From NCBI GenBank assembly GCA_947631995.1, contig CANRNT010000010.1:1-64000 (forward strand): 64,000 nucleotides of DNA, given 5' to 3'. Position 1 is the stretch's first letter. The number at the start of each line of letters is the position of its first letter. A program made the translations under genes and the position numbers. A model generated the notes under the pieces. That model was not told the DNA's origin. It ran no database searches and was given only the letters and a program-made list of their open reading frames with translations. This DNA is from an uncultured Clostridia bacterium (lineage in GTDB: Bacteria; Bacillota; Clostridia; Oscillospirales; Ruminococcaceae). This document shows positions 37,021 through 47,188 of the stretch, piece after piece.

Positions 37021-38081
37021 ATAATATCGAAAAATTGCAAAAGGAGCTTCCCTCTATCGCCGACTGCGCGCTCATAACGAGCGATATAAACAGGCGGTAT
37101 TTTACGGGTATGAAGTCGTCGGCAGGCACGCTTTTGGTGTTTGAAAATGCCGCGTACCTGATAATAGATTTTCGCTACATCGAAAAGGCAAGCGCAACAG
37201 TCAAAAGCTGTGAGGTAATTTTGCAGGATGATCTGTACGAGCAGATAAACCGTCTTATGAAAAAGCATAACGCTGAGTTGTGCGCGATAGAAGCGGATAA
37301 CGTATCCGTATCTCAGTTGTCACAGCTCAGAAAGCAGCTCGGCTGTACCGTTTCCGCCGCAGGAAAGCTCAGCGCGGCCATAACCAAACTCAGAATAGTA
37401 AAGACCAAGGAAGAAATAAGAAGCATAGAGCAGGCGCAGAGTATAGCCGAAATGGGCTTTGAGCATATCCTGAACTTTATAAAGGTCGGCAGAACGGAAA
37501 AGGAGATACAACTGGAGCTTGACTACTTTATGCTCAAAAACGGCGCGGAAGCCCTTTCTTTCGATACCATAGCTCTTACAGGGAGCAGCACCTCAATGCC
37601 GCACGGCGTGCCGAGCGAGCGCAAGGTAAAAAGCGGCGACTTTGTATTGCTCGATTACGGAGCCGTTGTTGACGGCTGTCACAGCGATATGACAAGAACG
37701 GTGGCGGTAGGTCAGCCGAGCGACAAGATGAAAGAAGTATACGATCTTGTTCTGTCCGCTCAGAAAAACGCGATAGATAAGGTCAGAGCGGGAATGACCG
37801 GCAGCGCATATGATTCGCTGGCGAGAACGCTCATAAAGCTGAAAGGCTTCGGAGAGTATTTTCAACATTCGCTCGGTCACGGAGTCGGTCTGGAGATACA
37901 CGAAGCTCCCACCGGCTCGCCTTCAAATAAGGGTATACTGCCCGCAGGCTCTGTTATAACCTGTGAACCGGGCGTTTATATCGCGGGAGAGTTCGGCGTA
38001 AGGATAGAGGATATGCTGTATCTCACCGATGACGGCGCGATAAACCTTACAAAAGCCCCGAAAGAACTTATCGTTTTGTGA
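37017..38081 (+). CDS. pepP: Xaa-Pro aminopeptidase, M24 family
   Basis: A 354-residue creatinase-fold metallopeptidase. The N-domain fills 1-120; the catalytic domain shows the five metal ligands in VLLDYGAVVDGCHSDMTRT (two Asp), HSLGHGVGLEIHE (His), ITCEPGVY (Glu) and GVRIEDM (Glu). The ATG at 37,017 overlaps aroQ. It probably acts on proline-containing peptides in the cytosol. Confidence 0.92.
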   Translation: MNNIEKLQKELPSIADCALITSDINRRYFTGMKSSAGTLLVFENAAYLIIDFRYIEKASATVKSCEVILQDDLYEQINRLMKKHNAELCAIEADNVSVSQLSQLRKQLGCTVSAAGKLSAAITKLRIVKTKEEIRSIEQAQSIAEMGFEHILNFIKVGRTEKEIQLELDYFMLKNGAEALSFDTIALTGSSTSMPHGVPSERKVKSGDFVLLDYGAVVDGCHSDMTRTVAVGQPSDKMKEVYDLVLSAQKNAIDKVRAGMTGSAYDSLARTLIKLKGFGEYFQHSLGHGVGLEIHEAPTGSPSNKGILPAGSVITCEPGVYIAGEFGVRIEDMLYLTDDGAINLTKAPKELIVL

Positions 38082-38128
38082 CCTGCGGATAAAAATACAG
38101 CCGCAGAGCAGAAAATCTTAAAAACCCC

Positions 38129-38157
38129 TTGCAAAATAAATGAAAATATTGTATAAT
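38129..38157 (+). promoter_or_regulatory. efp promoter
   Basis: TTGCAA (38,129-38,134) and TATAAT (38,152-38,157) are 17 bases apart, about 65 bases before efp. efp may therefore also be made without aroQ-pepP. Confidence 0.8.
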
Positions 38158-38222
38158 ATATAGAAGTGTAATGAGCGTGCGCGTAAAATGAGTATGCTCA
38201 ATAAGATTTGGAGGTATAATTT

Positions 38223-38783
38223 ATGATAACAGCGGGCGAATTCAGAAACGGCGTTACCTTTGAGGAAGACGGCAACGTTATGCAAATAATCGAGTTTCAG
38301 CACGTTAAGCCGGGCAAAGGAGCAGCCTTTGTAAGGACCAAGGTGAGAAACGTTATCACAGGTTCTGTTGTTGAAAAAACATATAACCCGACTGCCAAGT
38401 TCCCGACTGCATATGTCGAGAGAAAGGATATGGAGTACAGCTATAACGACGGCGACCTTTATTACTTTATGGACCCTGAGACCTATGAGCAGGTGCCCGT
38501 AAACAAAACGGAGCTGACCGACTCTTTCAAGTTCGTCAAGGAAAATATGATGTGCAAGGTGCTTTCGTATAAGGGTCAGGTATTCGGCGTAGAGCCGCCT
38601 AACTTCGTTGAGCTGGTAGTAACAAAGACAGACCCCGGCTTTGCGGGAAATACCGCTACCAACGCTACAAAACCCGCTACGCTTGAAACGGGAGCGGAGA
38701 TAAGAGTTCCGCTGTTCATCAGCGAGGGAGAGCTTATCAGGATAGATACCAGGACTTGCGAGTATATGGAGCGTGTAAACTGA
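38223..38783 (+). CDS. efp: elongation factor P
   Basis: A 186-residue factor that rescues ribosomes stalled on proline runs. The KOW-like domain 1 has the loop [14 protein letters not shown], whose Lys is the site modified in other species; OB domains follow with [10 protein letters not shown] and the C-terminal signature [17 protein letters not shown] precedes ATG. Confidence 0.96.
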   Translation: MITAGEFRNGVTFEEDGNVMQIIEFQHVKPGKGAAFVRTKVRNVITGSVVEKTYNPTAKFPTAYVERKDMEYSYNDGDLYYFMDPETYEQVPVNKTELTDSFKFVKENMMCKVLSYKGQVFGVEPPNFVELVVTKTDPGFAGNTATNATKPATLETGAEIRVPLFISEGELIRIDTRTCEYMERVN

Positions 38784-38820
38784 CGTATACTATGCTTGTA
38801 CCCGATAAGGAGGTAATGTT

Positions 38821-39249
38821 ATGGAGCTTATGGAAAAAGTAGCTTACCTTAAAGGTCTTGTAGACGGTCTGGATATTGATATGACGACCAAGGAGGGCAA
38901 GGTGCTTGCCGCCGTTATGGACGTTTTAAACGAGATGTCTGACGTTATGTACGAGATATCCGATGAGGTCAGCGAAACGGTAGATCTCGTTGAGGCTATC
39001 GACGAGGATCTCGGCGCGCTCGAGGACGACTACTATGAGGAAGAGTGCGAGTGTGACGAGTGCGACGACGAAGCGTTCGACGATTATGAAGAGGACGAAC
39101 CGATGTATGAATGTACCTGCCCGTCATGCGGCGATACTATATGCCTTGGCGAGAGCCTCGTTGAAGAAGGCTGTGTAGACTGTCTCAACTGCGGACAGAA
39201 GCTGGAGTTCGATTATGATGAGAGCGAGCAGGAGGATACCGAGGAGTGA
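38821..39249 (+). CDS. CD1247 N-terminal domain protein with acidic linker and zinc ribbon
   Basis: A 142-residue protein with a helical N-terminal domain (1-60: LKGLVDGLDID, KVLAAVMDVL), a very acidic Asp/Glu-rich linker (about 62-98) with extra CEC/CDEC cysteines, and a C-terminal ribbon CPSCGDTIC...CLNCGQK. It is found next to efp in many Clostridia, as here (37 bases). Function is unknown; the co-location suggests a link to translation. AAGGAGG precedes ATG. Confidence 0.82.
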   Translation: MELMEKVAYLKGLVDGLDIDMTTKEGKVLAAVMDVLNEMSDVMYEISDEVSETVDLVEAIDEDLGALEDDYYEEECECDECDDEAFDDYEEDEPMYECTCPSCGDTICLGESLVEEGCVDCLNCGQKLEFDYDESEQEDTEE

Positions 39250-39325
39250 TCGTCTCGGTGTGACCTGTCCGTACAGCAAAAAACAGAATAGTTTTATTGT
39301 ATCTGATATCATATAAGGATACAAG

Positions 39326-39438
39326 TGTTTCAGGGGTGGTGAAATTCCACATCGGAGGTAAAGTCCTCAACCGCATAAAAGTGCGCTGATTCGGTGAAAG
39401 TCCGAAACCGACGGTAAAAGTCCGGATGAAAGAAACGT
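39326..39438 (+). ncRNA. FMN riboswitch (RFN element)
   Basis: The conserved core GGTGAAATTCCACATCGG and GGTAAAGTCC are present, followed by GAAAGTCCG, ACCGACGGTAAAAGTCC and GGATGAAAGAAAC. The outer helix is GTTTC (39,327-39,331) with GAAAC (39,432-39,436). It senses FMN and represses the riboflavin transporter downstream. Confidence 0.95.
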
Positions 39439-39454
39439 AAGACAAAGCATTTGC

Positions 39455-39490
39455 GCCCCGAAGTACACATTACTTCGGGGCATTTGTATT
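39455..39490 (+). terminator. riboswitch expression-platform terminator
   Basis: GCCCCGAAGTA (39,455-39,465) pairs exactly with TACTTCGGGGC (39,471-39,481), followed by ATTTGTATTT. It lies between the FMN aptamer and ribU, so transcription probably stops here when FMN is bound. Confidence 0.88.
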
Positions 39491-39559
39491 TGCCGTGCGT
39501 ACAGCAGTTGAAATAAGATCAAATTTCAACTGCAATAATTTCCAAAGGAGAATAAACGT

Positions 39560-40174
39560 ATGAGTAATACAAACAGTAAATTAAGTACAAGAAAACTGGT
39601 CATAATGGCGCTTATGAGCGCGATAGCAATAGTCATATATTATTTTGACTTTCCCGTGCCGCTTATGCCGAGCTTTATAAAGCTGGACCTTTCAAACGTC
39701 GTAACATTGCTTGCAGGCTTTGCGCTGGGCCCCGTGGAGGGCGTTGTAGTATGCCTGATAAAAAACGCTGTCCACCTGCTCATAAAGGGCATGGGTACAA
39801 CAATGGGTATAGGCGATATCTTCGATTTTGTAACGTCGGCGGTGTTTGCTTTTACAGCAGGTATGATATATGTAAAGAAGCGTACAAAGAAAGGCGCGAT
39901 AATTGGCTGTATAGCGGGCGCGCTTGCAATGACCGTGATAAGTCTGCCGCTGAATTATTTTATAGTATACCCGATATACTTCAAGGCGTTCGGCGGCGAA
40001 GAAGCGATACTCGGTATGTACCGCGAGCTGCGAGCCTCAACGGGCAGTATATTCGAGGCGCTGTGTATCTTCAATCTGCCGTTCACGCTTGTAAAAGCCG
40101 CGCTGTGCGCATTGGTGACCGTGCTTATATATAAACCGCTGTCGCCTATCATAAAAGCTTCGCCGCGTGAGTGA
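39560..40174 (+). CDS. ribU: ECF transporter S component for riboflavin
   Basis: A 204-residue membrane protein with about six helices, the substrate-capturing S component that works with the shared EcfAAT module. The N-terminal KLVIMALMSAIAIV helix and PSFIKLDLSNVVTLL match RibU. The FMN riboswitch immediately upstream fixes the ligand as riboflavin. AAAGGAG lies 10 bases before ATG. Confidence 0.95.
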   Translation: MSNTNSKLSTRKLVIMALMSAIAIVIYYFDFPVPLMPSFIKLDLSNVVTLLAGFALGPVEGVVVCLIKNAVHLLIKGMGTTMGIGDIFDFVTSAVFAFTAGMIYVKKRTKKGAIIGCIAGALAMTVISLPLNYFIVYPIYFKAFGGEEAILGMYRELRASTGSIFEALCIFNLPFTLVKAALCALVTVLIYKPLSPIIKASPRE

Positions 40175-40227
40175 ATTCGGCTTGCCGCCGCGATATCACA
40201 TAAGCTTCATTATCATACATAAAAATA

Positions 40228-40266
40228 AGACCTGCAATTATTTTTGTAGGTCTGTTTTTTGCTTTT
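40228..40266 (+). terminator. terminator after ribU
   Basis: AGACCTGCA (40,228-40,236) pairs with TGTAGGTCT (40,245-40,253), with one wobble, followed by GTTTTTTGCTTTTTT. Confidence 0.9.
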
Positions 40267-40394
40267 TTATACAAGTGTTCATAAATCAGAATTTATCCGA
40301 GCGCGGACGGCACGAACAGTTCACCGTCACACAGTACGCAAAAGGTTGAAATCTTGTCAAGAATATAAAAGTTTTCGATCGACCTCTTTTTTAC

Positions 40395-40560
40395 AGTTGC
40401 TTCGCAACTGCCAAGGGTCGCGGGGTGTAGCGTCTGCGAACAGCCGCCGGGCGGAGCCCCACAAAGACACAGCGTGCGCTCCGAAAATAGGTGTAGCGTC
40501 TGCAAGCAGCCGTAGCGTTCCCAACGGGAACGCTAATCCCTTGCAAGAGAGGGATTTTCC
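40395..40560. repeat. repeat-rich intergenic segment
   Basis: There is no gene here. The segment holds a CAGTTGC/GCAACTG hairpin (about 40,395-40,411), two direct copies of a 22-base unit starting GTGTAGCGTCTGC (near 40,425 and 40,493), a TAGCGTTCCC/GGGAACGCTA hairpin (about 40,512-40,535), and at 40,456-40,484 the reverse complement of bases 73-100. Confidence 0.7.
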
Positions 40561-40573
40561 TGTGAGAAGATAT

Positions 40574-40812
40574 CGCTCTCTTTCTGCGTTCCATTCTGGA
40601 ACGCCCAAAAAGTGAAAAGTTTCTATAAACAGATCTAAAAAGGAAATCCCACCCACTATCCTCCCAAACAGAATGCTGGAAGAATATTCTGCCGGCGTTC
40701 TCTCTGCTAACTGGTAGATTGTGGGTTGGTATCAGAAGCAAAATAACGATAGGCAAGAAGCGTGGTTTTTCACTTACCACGGCGTTCCAGAATGGAACGC
40801 GGAAAGAGAGCG
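40574..40812. mobile_element. MITE-like element with 32-base terminal inverted repeats
   Basis: Bases 40,574-40,605 and 40,781-40,812 are inverted repeats that differ at one of 32 positions; each holds GCGTTCCATTCTGGAACGC, itself nearly palindromic. An AAGTGAAAA inverted pair lies just inside. The 239-bp unit has no open frame of note and carries GGAAGAATATTCTGCC at its centre (40,678-40,693), a motif repeated at 55.1-55.4 kb. No clear target duplication was seen. Confidence 0.6.
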
Positions 40813-40823
40813 TTGCGCTACAA

Positions 40824-41045
40824 CAAGGGGAGGCTCTCTCTTGCAGAGCCTCCCCTCTTAAAAAAACAGTCCACAGGACTGTTTTTTAATTCACCCCTCT
40901 CAGAGCGCCTGCCGTAAGGAGCTTTCGCCGTCTGCGGACGGCGACGGGGGTTTCACCCCTCGACCCTGACAAGCCTTTTGAAAAAGGCTTGACCGAAAAC
41001 TTTCAGTTTCTTGACAAGAACTAAAAGTTTGCGTAAAATGGAGCG
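40824..41045. repeat. dispersed intergenic repeat element, copy 2
   Basis: Same order of parts as 1-185: a GGGGAGGCTCT/AGAGCCTCCCC hairpin, an AAAAAACAGTCC/GGACTGTTTTTT hairpin (about 40,860-40,888) followed by AATTCACC, then AGCCTTTTGAAAAAGGCTT, GACCGAAAACTTT and TTCTTGACAAGAA. It ends about 40 bases beyond the 3' end of the minus-strand gene at 41,085. Confidence 0.7.
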
Positions 41046-41084
41046 CCGTCCGCGCTCGGATAAATCCCGATTTATCTTATTTTA

Positions 41085-41483
41085 TCACTTCAAAAACTCG
41101 GGGTCTGAGAGCAATATCAGCTTTATATCGTCAAAGTTCTCGCAGCAATGCACGCTGAAATAACGCTTCATAAGCGCCGACTGGTTTTCAATCTCATCGT
41201 CCAGCAGACTGTACTTGTTCTTTATGAAAAAGAAGTGACGACAGCCGCTGTCATAGATAAGCGGCGCAAACCTGTCGTGGAACCATGTATCGTCATCGCT
41301 GCTGCACCTGAAGCCGTCGCGCATATCAACGATGTAGTGACAGCCCTTGTGCTTGTCTATTATGTCCAGAGCGTGAAGCTGCGCGCGGCGATAGTCGTCA
41401 CCCTCGCAGTAGCGTTTCCACTTTACGAATACACAATTCAGCTCGCTGATATACAGCACATCATAGCTTTCGTTGAGAAGCAT
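41085..41483 (-). CDS. hypothetical protein downstream of metK, SpoIIAA/STAS-like look
   Basis: A 132-residue soluble protein not recognised with certainty. The pattern of strand, helix, then YIVDMRDGF and a late FFFIKN strand is reminiscent of SpoIIAA/STAS-like small domains. It starts one base after the metK stop codon (41,483 against 41,485), with a GGAGCAAT ribosome site inside the metK end, so it is translationally coupled to metK and should come under the SAM riboswitch. Role unknown. Confidence 0.7.
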   Translation of the reverse strand: MLLNESYDVLYISELNCVFVKWKRYCEGDDYRRAQLHALDIIDKHKGCHYIVDMRDGFRCSSDDDTWFHDRFAPLIYDSGCRHFFFIKNKYSLLDDEIENQSALMKRYFSVHCCENFDDIKLILLSDPEFLK

Positions 41484-41484
41484 T

Positions 41485-42663
41485 TTATTGCTCCTTTACT
41501 GCCGCAAGCAAAGCGTCTGCACGATCGGTCTTTTCCCATGAAACGCCCAGCTCCTCTCTGCCCATGTGACCGTATGAAGCCAGCTTGCGGTACTGCGGTT
41601 TTCTGAGATCCAGATCGTGTATGATAGCCGCAGGACGCAGATCAAATACCTTTTCTACTGCCTCAGCCAGTTTTTCATCGGATACCTTGCCCGTGCCGAA
41701 TGTGTCCACCATTATCGAAACGGGGTGCGCAACACCTATCGCGTAGGCGAGCTGTACCTCACACTTGGAAGCAAGCTTTGCCGCAACGATATTCTTGGCT
41801 ATGTACCTTGCCGCATAAGCAGCGCTGCGGTCTACCTTTGTCGGATCTTTGCCCGAAAAAGCTCCGCCGCCGTGGCGCGAATAACCGCCGTAGGTGTCAA
41901 CGATGATCTTTCTGCCCGTAAGACCGCTGTCTCCCTGAGGGCCGCCTACAACGAACCTGCCCGTCGGGTTTACAAAATACTTCGTATCATCGTCCAGAAG
42001 AGCCGCCGGTATCACAGCCTTTATTACCTTTTCGATAATGTCGCTTCGTATCTGCTCGGGCGCGGCGTCGGGGTCGTGCTGGGAGGATACAACTATCGTA
42101 TCTATCCTTGACGGCTTGCCGTCGTCGTATTCAACAGTCACCTGAGTTTTTCCGTCTGGACGGAGATACGGGATAACGCCGTCCTTGCGTACCTCCGTGA
42201 GCTTCTTGGCAAGCTTGTGCGCCAAAGATATCGGAAGCGGCATAAGCTCGGGCGTTTCGTCGCACGCGTAACCGAACATCATTCCCTGATCTCCCGCTCC
42301 CGTGTCGAATTTGTTTTCGCTTCTGCCCTCGAGAGAATTATCAACACCCATAGCGATATCGGGCGACTGTTTGTCCAGCGTTGTGATAACGGAGCAGGTG
42401 TGGCAGTCGAAACCGTATTTTGCCCTGTCGTAGCCTATCTCCTCTACCGTTTTTCGCGCTGTGGCAGCTATATCGACGTTCGCCTTTGAAGATATCTCGC
42501 CCATTATGAGTATCATTCCCGTTGTCACGCACACCTCGCAGGCTACTCTTGAAAGCGGATCCTGCGCGAGCATTTCATCGAGTATCGCGTCGGATATCTG
42601 ATCGCATATCTTGTCGGGGTGTCCCTCAGTTACGGACTCTGACGTAAAAATGTATTTAGCCAT
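41485..42663 (-). CDS. metK: S-adenosylmethionine synthetase
   Basis: A 392-residue enzyme making SAM from methionine and ATP. Motifs: [19 protein letters not shown] at the N-terminus, [12 protein letters not shown] (the ATP signature) and [18 protein letters not shown] (the P-loop-like segment). GGAGCGAG precedes ATG at 42,663. It is controlled by the SAM-I riboswitch upstream, so high SAM should lower its own expression. Confidence 0.97.
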   Translation of the reverse strand: MAKYIFTSESVTEGHPDKICDQISDAILDEMLAQDPLSRVACEVCVTTGMILIMGEISSKANVDIAATARKTVEEIGYDRAKYGFDCHTCSVITTLDKQSPDIAMGVDNSLEGRSENKFDTGAGDQGMMFGYACDETPELMPLPISLAHKLAKKLTEVRKDGVIPYLRPDGKTQVTVEYDDGKPSRIDTIVVSSQHDPDAAPEQIRSDIIEKVIKAVIPAALLDDDTKYFVNPTGRFVVGGPQGDSGLTGRKIIVDTYGGYSRHGGGAFSGKDPTKVDRSAAYAARYIAKNIVAAKLASKCEVQLAYAIGVAHPVSIMVDTFGTGKVSDEKLAEAVEKVFDLRPAAIIHDLDLRKPQYRKLASYGHMGREELGVSWEKTDRADALLAAVKEQ

Positions 42664-42683
42664 AATTCTCGCTCCTCTGAAAT

Positions 42684-42728
42684 TTAAAAATAATAAAACG
42701 CTTCACGGTATCTATCCGCGAAACGTTC
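42684..42728 (-). terminator. SAM riboswitch terminator before metK
   Basis: Read on the minus strand, ACGTTTCGCGG pairs with CCGTGAAGCGT (11 pairs with two wobbles) and is followed by TTTATTATTTTT, about 20 bases before the metK start. Confidence 0.88.
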
Positions 42729-42756
42729 GTAATATCTGTACGGTATACTCCGTCAA

Positions 42757-42866
42757 ATACCTCTCATCTCTCGGTAAAAACCGCAGGAATTAGCACCTTG
42801 GCACATAAAATGTCAGGTTGCCGGGCTTCACAGGACCTGTTCCTCCGCCGCTCTTGATAAGATATT
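42757..42866 (-). ncRNA. SAM-I riboswitch (S box)
   Basis: On the minus strand the S-box core is complete: CTTATCAAGAG, GGCGGAGG, TGAAGCCCGGCAACC, AAGGTGCTAATTCCTG and the closing GAGAGATGAGAGG. It lies between the metK promoter and the terminator that precedes metK. Confidence 0.97.
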
Positions 42867-42881
42867 CAGCATTTCGATTAT

Positions 42882-42910
42882 ATTATACTACACCTTGCGC
42901 GCTTTGTCAA
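42882..42910 (-). promoter_or_regulatory. metK promoter
   Basis: On the minus strand TTGACA (42,910-42,905) and TATAAT (42,887-42,882) are 17 bases apart, just before the SAM-I aptamer. Confidence 0.92.
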
Positions 42911-42977
42911 CAGTAACATAAAAATTCCGTATCCGTTTGCGGCACGTTTTTTCTTGCCTTATTTTTCCTGTCCTTGC

Positions 42978-43006
42978 TTGACTTTTGTATGGCGGTGTGA
43001 TATAAT
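42978..43006 (+). promoter_or_regulatory. secA promoter
   Basis: TTGACT (42,978-42,983) and TATAAT (43,001-43,006) are 17 bases apart, about 80 bases before secA and divergent from the metK promoter. Confidence 0.88.
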
Positions 43007-43084
43007 ATAATCTGTATTGTTATGTGAATTTGGATATTTAGTTTTTAACGGTATCAACAAGGATAAAAACATGGAGGATAATAA

Positions 43085-45802
43085 ATGAAGCTTTTTGATA
43101 AAATATTCGGAAACTACAGTAAAAAAGAGCTTGCGAGGATAGAACCTATCAAGAATAAGGTGCTGGAGCTCGAGGAGAAGTATGCCGCAATGAGCGACTC
43201 GGAACTCAGAGCGCAGACGCAGAAGTTCAAAGAAAGGCTCGAAAGTCTTGAAACGCTCGACGATATAGCGCCCGACGCGCTCGCGGTCTGCCGTGAGGCT
43301 GCATGGAGAGTCCTCGGCAAGAAGCCGTTCCCCGTTCAGATAATAGGCGCCATCGTTCTTCATCAGGGAAGAATAGCCGAAATGAAAACAGGTGAAGGTA
43401 AAACTCTCGTTGCCTGCCTTGCCGCGTATCTTAACTCACTTGCGGGCAAAGGCGTGCACGTTGTAACGGTTAACGACTATCTGGCAAAATTCCAGTCGGA
43501 GGAAATGGGCAGAGTATTCCGCTTTTTGGGACAGTCTATCGGCTGTGTGCTCAACGGCATGAACAATGATGAAAGACGTGCCGCGTACAACTGCGATATC
43601 ACATACGGAACGAACAGCGAGTTCGGCTTCGACTATCTGCGTGACAATATGGTCATCTATAAGAAAGACCGCGTGCAGAGAGGTCACAGCTTCGCCATAG
43701 TTGACGAGGTCGACTCTATACTCATAGACGAGGCAAGGACGCCGCTCATCATTTCGGGACAGGGCGATAAGTCAACAGACCTGTATGTAAGAGCTGATAA
43801 ATTCGCAAAGTCACTGAAGAAGATAACAGTCGTTGAGATGGACGAAAAAGCCGATAACGACCAGTTGGACGGCGATTATATCGTTGATGAAAAGGCGAGA
43901 ACGGCAACGCTGACCAAATCAGGCGTTGAAAAGGCTGAAAAAGCATTCGGCGTTGAAAACCTCATGGACGCCGATAACCTTACCCTGCTTCATCACATAA
44001 ATCAGGCTATCAAGGCTAACGGTACAATGAAAAACGAGGTACATTACGTCGTTAAGGACGGCGAAGTGCTGATAGTCGATGAGTTTACGGGACGTATCAT
44101 GCAGGGCAGACGTTTCAATGACGGTCTGCACCAGGCGATAGAGGCTAAAGAGGGCGTAAAGGTAATGCGCGAGTCTAAAACTATTGCCACAATAACATAT
44201 CAGAATTATTTCCGTCTGTATAATAAGCTTTCGGGCATGACTGGTACGGCTATAACGGAAGAGGACGAGTTCAGAGAGATATATAAGCTGGACGTTATTG
44301 AGATACCTACCAACCGCCCCGTTATCAGAAAGGATTACCCCGACGTTATTTTTAAGACTGAAAAGGCTAAGTATAATGCCGTTATCGACCAGATAATAGA
44401 GTGCAATAAGATAGGTCAGCCCGTGCTTGTAGGTACGGTATCTATAGAGAAATCCGAGTACCTTTCAAGGCTTCTGAAGAATAAGGGCATAAAGCATAAC
44501 GTGCTCAATGCCAAGTACCACGATAAGGAGGCAGAGATAGTAGCGCAGGCAGGCAAGTACGGTGCTGTTACGATAGCCACCAATATGGCAGGCCGTGGTA
44601 CTGATATACTGCTCGGCGGAAACGCTGAATATCTTGCAAGACATGAAATGCGCAGACGCGATATCCCCGAGGAGATCATAGTTGAAGCTACCGGATTTGC
44701 GGAGACCGACGATGAGGAGATACTCAAAGCGCGCGCGCTTTATAAAGAGCTTTATGATAAGTTCAGCGCGGAGGTCAAGGAAAAGTCCGAAGCCGTTAAG
44801 GAAGCGGGAGGACTGTTCATAATAGGTACCGAGCGCCACGAGGCAAGACGTATAGATAATCAGCTAAGAGGACGTTCGGGACGTCAGGGCGACCCGGGAG
44901 CAAGCAGGTTCTATCTTTCGCTCGAGGACGACCTTATGCGTATTTTCGGCGGAGAGAAGATAACAAGAGTTATGGACACACTCAAGGTGGACGAGAATAT
45001 GCCTATCGAGAGCAAGCTCGTTACAAGCATACTTGCTTCTTCGCAGAAAAAGGTAGAGGGCAACAACTTCAATATAAGAAAGAACGTCCTCAATTACGAC
45101 GACGTTATGAACGCGCAGCGTGAGATAATCTATAAGCAGCGTTCTCAGGTGCTCGACGGCGACGATATCCATGAGTATATCCTCAAGATGATACGGGATT
45201 TTGTCGCGAACAATGTCAATATGTACCTGTTTGACGATGAGATACACGACGACTGGAACCTTGACGGTCTGAGAGATAAGCTCATGGGTATACTCACTAC
45301 CGAGGACGATTTCAGATATACGGTCGAGGAGCTTGAAGAGGTCGATAAAAAGGATATACTCAAAATGCTTACCGACAGAGCGCTGGAGAAGTATGCCAAG
45401 AGGGAAGAGGAGTTCACTCCCAACCTGCTCAGAGAGCTGGAGAGAGTTGTGCTGCTCAAGGTCGTTGATACCAAGTGGATGGCGCATATAGACGATATGG
45501 ACGAGTTGAAACGCGGTATCTCGCTGCGTTCGTTCGGACAGCATAACCCTGTTGTAGAGTACCGTATCGAGGGCTTCGATATGTTCGACGCTATGGTGGA
45601 GAGCATTTGTGAAGATACCGTGCGTATGCTGTTCACGATACAGCTCAAGAGGGCGGACAACGCTCCCAAGCGCGAGCAGGTGTTGAGGGAAAGCCCGCAG
45701 ACGGCTCCCGCCAGATCAGTCAAGTCAAAGCCGGGCCCCAACGACCCGTGCCCCTGCGGAAGCGGTAAAAAATATAAAAAGTGCTGCGGCGCAGGCAATT
45801 AA
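43085..45802 (+). CDS. secA: preprotein translocase ATPase SecA
   Basis: A 905-residue motor of the Sec pathway. Walker [12 protein letters not shown] is at about 101-111; the DEAD-like segment is [19 protein letters not shown]; helicase motif NMAGRGTDI and [13 protein letters not shown] are exact. The C-terminus ends in a SEC-C zinc motif [18 protein letters not shown] precedes ATG at 43,085. It has its own promoter. Confidence 0.98.
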   Translation: MKLFDKIFGNYSKKELARIEPIKNKVLELEEKYAAMSDSELRAQTQKFKERLESLETLDDIAPDALAVCREAAWRVLGKKPFPVQIIGAIVLHQGRIAEMKTGEGKTLVACLAAYLNSLAGKGVHVVTVNDYLAKFQSEEMGRVFRFLGQSIGCVLNGMNNDERRAAYNCDITYGTNSEFGFDYLRDNMVIYKKDRVQRGHSFAIVDEVDSILIDEARTPLIISGQGDKSTDLYVRADKFAKSLKKITVVEMDEKADNDQLDGDYIVDEKARTATLTKSGVEKAEKAFGVENLMDADNLTLLHHINQAIKANGTMKNEVHYVVKDGEVLIVDEFTGRIMQGRRFNDGLHQAIEAKEGVKVMRESKTIATITYQNYFRLYNKLSGMTGTAITEEDEFREIYKLDVIEIPTNRPVIRKDYPDVIFKTEKAKYNAVIDQIIECNKIGQPVLVGTVSIEKSEYLSRLLKNKGIKHNVLNAKYHDKEAEIVAQAGKYGAVTIATNMAGRGTDILLGGNAEYLARHEMRRRDIPEEIIVEATGFAETDDEEILKARALYKELYDKFSAEVKEKSEAVKEAGGLFIIGTERHEARRIDNQLRGRSGRQGDPGASRFYLSLEDDLMRIFGGEKITRVMDTLKVDENMPIESKLVTSILASSQKKVEGNNFNIRKNVLNYDDVMNAQREIIYKQRSQVLDGDDIHEYILKMIRDFVANNVNMYLFDDEIHDDWNLDGLRDKLMGILTTEDDFRYTVEELEEVDKKDILKMLTDRALEKYAKREEEFTPNLLRELERVVLLKVVDTKWMAHIDDMDELKRGISLRSFGQHNPVVEYRIEGFDMFDAMVESICEDTVRMLFTIQLKRADNAPKREQVLRESPQTAPARSVKSKPGPNDPCPCGSGKKYKKCCGAGN

Positions 45803-45828
45803 ACGCTGAGATAACAGCACCCACATTC

Positions 45829-45876
45829 AGGACGGCAGAAACACGGTCAAAAGGCAGGTGTGCCGTCCTGTTTCGG
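45829..45876 (+). terminator. possible terminator after secA
   Basis: AGGACGGCA (45,829-45,837) pairs with TGCCGTCCT (45,861-45,869) across a 23-base loop, followed by GTTTCGG. The T-run is weak, so read-through into the DUF1015 gene is possible. Confidence 0.5.
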
Positions 45877-45907
45877 AATATATATTATTTGAACGGTGAT
45901 GACAGTT

Positions 45908-47176
45908 ATGAGTACAGCATTCAAAGCGGCGGATATACTTCTGCCAAAGGATACGGATATGGAAAAATGGGCGGTCGTGGCGTGCGACCAGTACACCAGC
46001 GAGCCGCAGTATTGGGAAAAGACCGACAGTATAGTCGGTAGCGCGCCCTCTGCGCTAAGACTAACTTTGCCCGAAGTTTATCTTGAAGACGAAGACGTTG
46101 AAAAGCGTATCGAGGATATACATAAAACTATGGACGAGTATGTCGGAAACGGCGTTTTCAAGGAGTATAAGAACGCCCTGATATATATCGAAAGAACGCA
46201 GGATGACGGAAAGGTAAGAGCAGGCGTAGTAGGCGCGATAGATCTGGAGATGTACGATTATCGAAAAGGCTCAAAGTCGCAGGTGAGAGCGACAGAAGCT
46301 ACCGTTATCGAAAGGATACCGCCCCGTATCAGGATACGCAGCGGCGCTCCGATAGAGCTTCCGCATATAATGATACTTATCGACGACGATATGAAAACGG
46401 TCGTAGAGCCGCTTGAAGCGAAAAAAGGCTCTATGGAGAAGCTTTATGATACGCCGCTTATGCAAAAGGGCGGCTCCGTAAAGGGCTGGCTGCTCGGTGA
46501 GGAGGATAAAAACGCGGTGCTCTCGGCGCTCGATAAGCTTGCCGATATAGACGCGTTCAATAAAAAATACGGTATGAACGAGCAAAACGCCCTCGTTTAC
46601 GCTATGGGCGACGGCAATCATTCTCTCGCAACGGCTAAAGAGTTTTACGAGCAGCTCAAAAGAGCGAACCCCGATAAGGATATGTCAAAGCACCCCGCAA
46701 GATATGCCCTTGTAGAGATAGTGAACCTGCATTCTCCCGCGCTGGAGTTTGAAGCTATACACCGTATCGTAACGGGCGTTGACGAGCAAAAGCTTATGGG
46801 ATATCTTTCCGAAAAGCTGGGACTCTCTGAAAGCGGCAGCGACGGTATGCAAAGCTTTGCAGCAGTCAGCGGCGGCGAGGAAAAGAAGCTCTATATCACC
46901 AACGAGCTTTCAAAGCTGTCGGTAGGAAGCCTGCAAACGGCGCTGGACGAATATGTAAAGATAAACGGCGGCAAGATAGACTATATCCACGGCGAGGAAG
47001 TCGTCAAGGAGCTTGCAAATAAGGCAAACAGCGTCGGTTTTATACTGCCAGATATGCAAAAGTCAGAGCTTTTCCCGACGGTTATCTGCGACGGCGCTTT
47101 GCCCAGAAAGACATTTTCTATGGGTCACGCTTGGGATAAGAGATACTATATCGAAGCAAGAAAGATAACGGAATAG
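45908..47176 (+). CDS. DUF1015 family protein
   Basis: A 422-residue cytosolic protein of the DUF1015 family, which has no established biochemical role. It begins with KAADILLPKD and DQYTSEPQYW, and the central GDGNHSLATAKEF is the most conserved segment; family members have been proposed to bind nucleotides or act in amino-acid metabolism. Starts at 45,896 (GTG), 45,899 or 45,908 (ATG) cannot be separated by ribosome sites; the last is used because alignment to the family begins there. Confidence 0.82.
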   Translation: MSTAFKAADILLPKDTDMEKWAVVACDQYTSEPQYWEKTDSIVGSAPSALRLTLPEVYLEDEDVEKRIEDIHKTMDEYVGNGVFKEYKNALIYIERTQDDGKVRAGVVGAIDLEMYDYRKGSKSQVRATEATVIERIPPRIRIRSGAPIELPHIMILIDDDMKTVVEPLEAKKGSMEKLYDTPLMQKGGSVKGWLLGEEDKNAVLSALDKLADIDAFNKKYGMNEQNALVYAMGDGNHSLATAKEFYEQLKRANPDKDMSKHPARYALVEIVNLHSPALEFEAIHRIVTGVDEQKLMGYLSEKLGLSESGSDGMQSFAAVSGGEEKKLYITNELSKLSVGSLQTALDEYVKINGGKIDYIHGEEVVKELANKANSVGFILPDMQKSELFPTVICDGALPRKTFSMGHAWDKRYYIEARKITE

Positions 47177-47188
47177 GAAGCGAGCGTA

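Noticed and set aside
40257-40780. Open frames on both strands of the repeat region
   Set aside because: They consist of translated inverted repeats and differ in frame between repeat copies.
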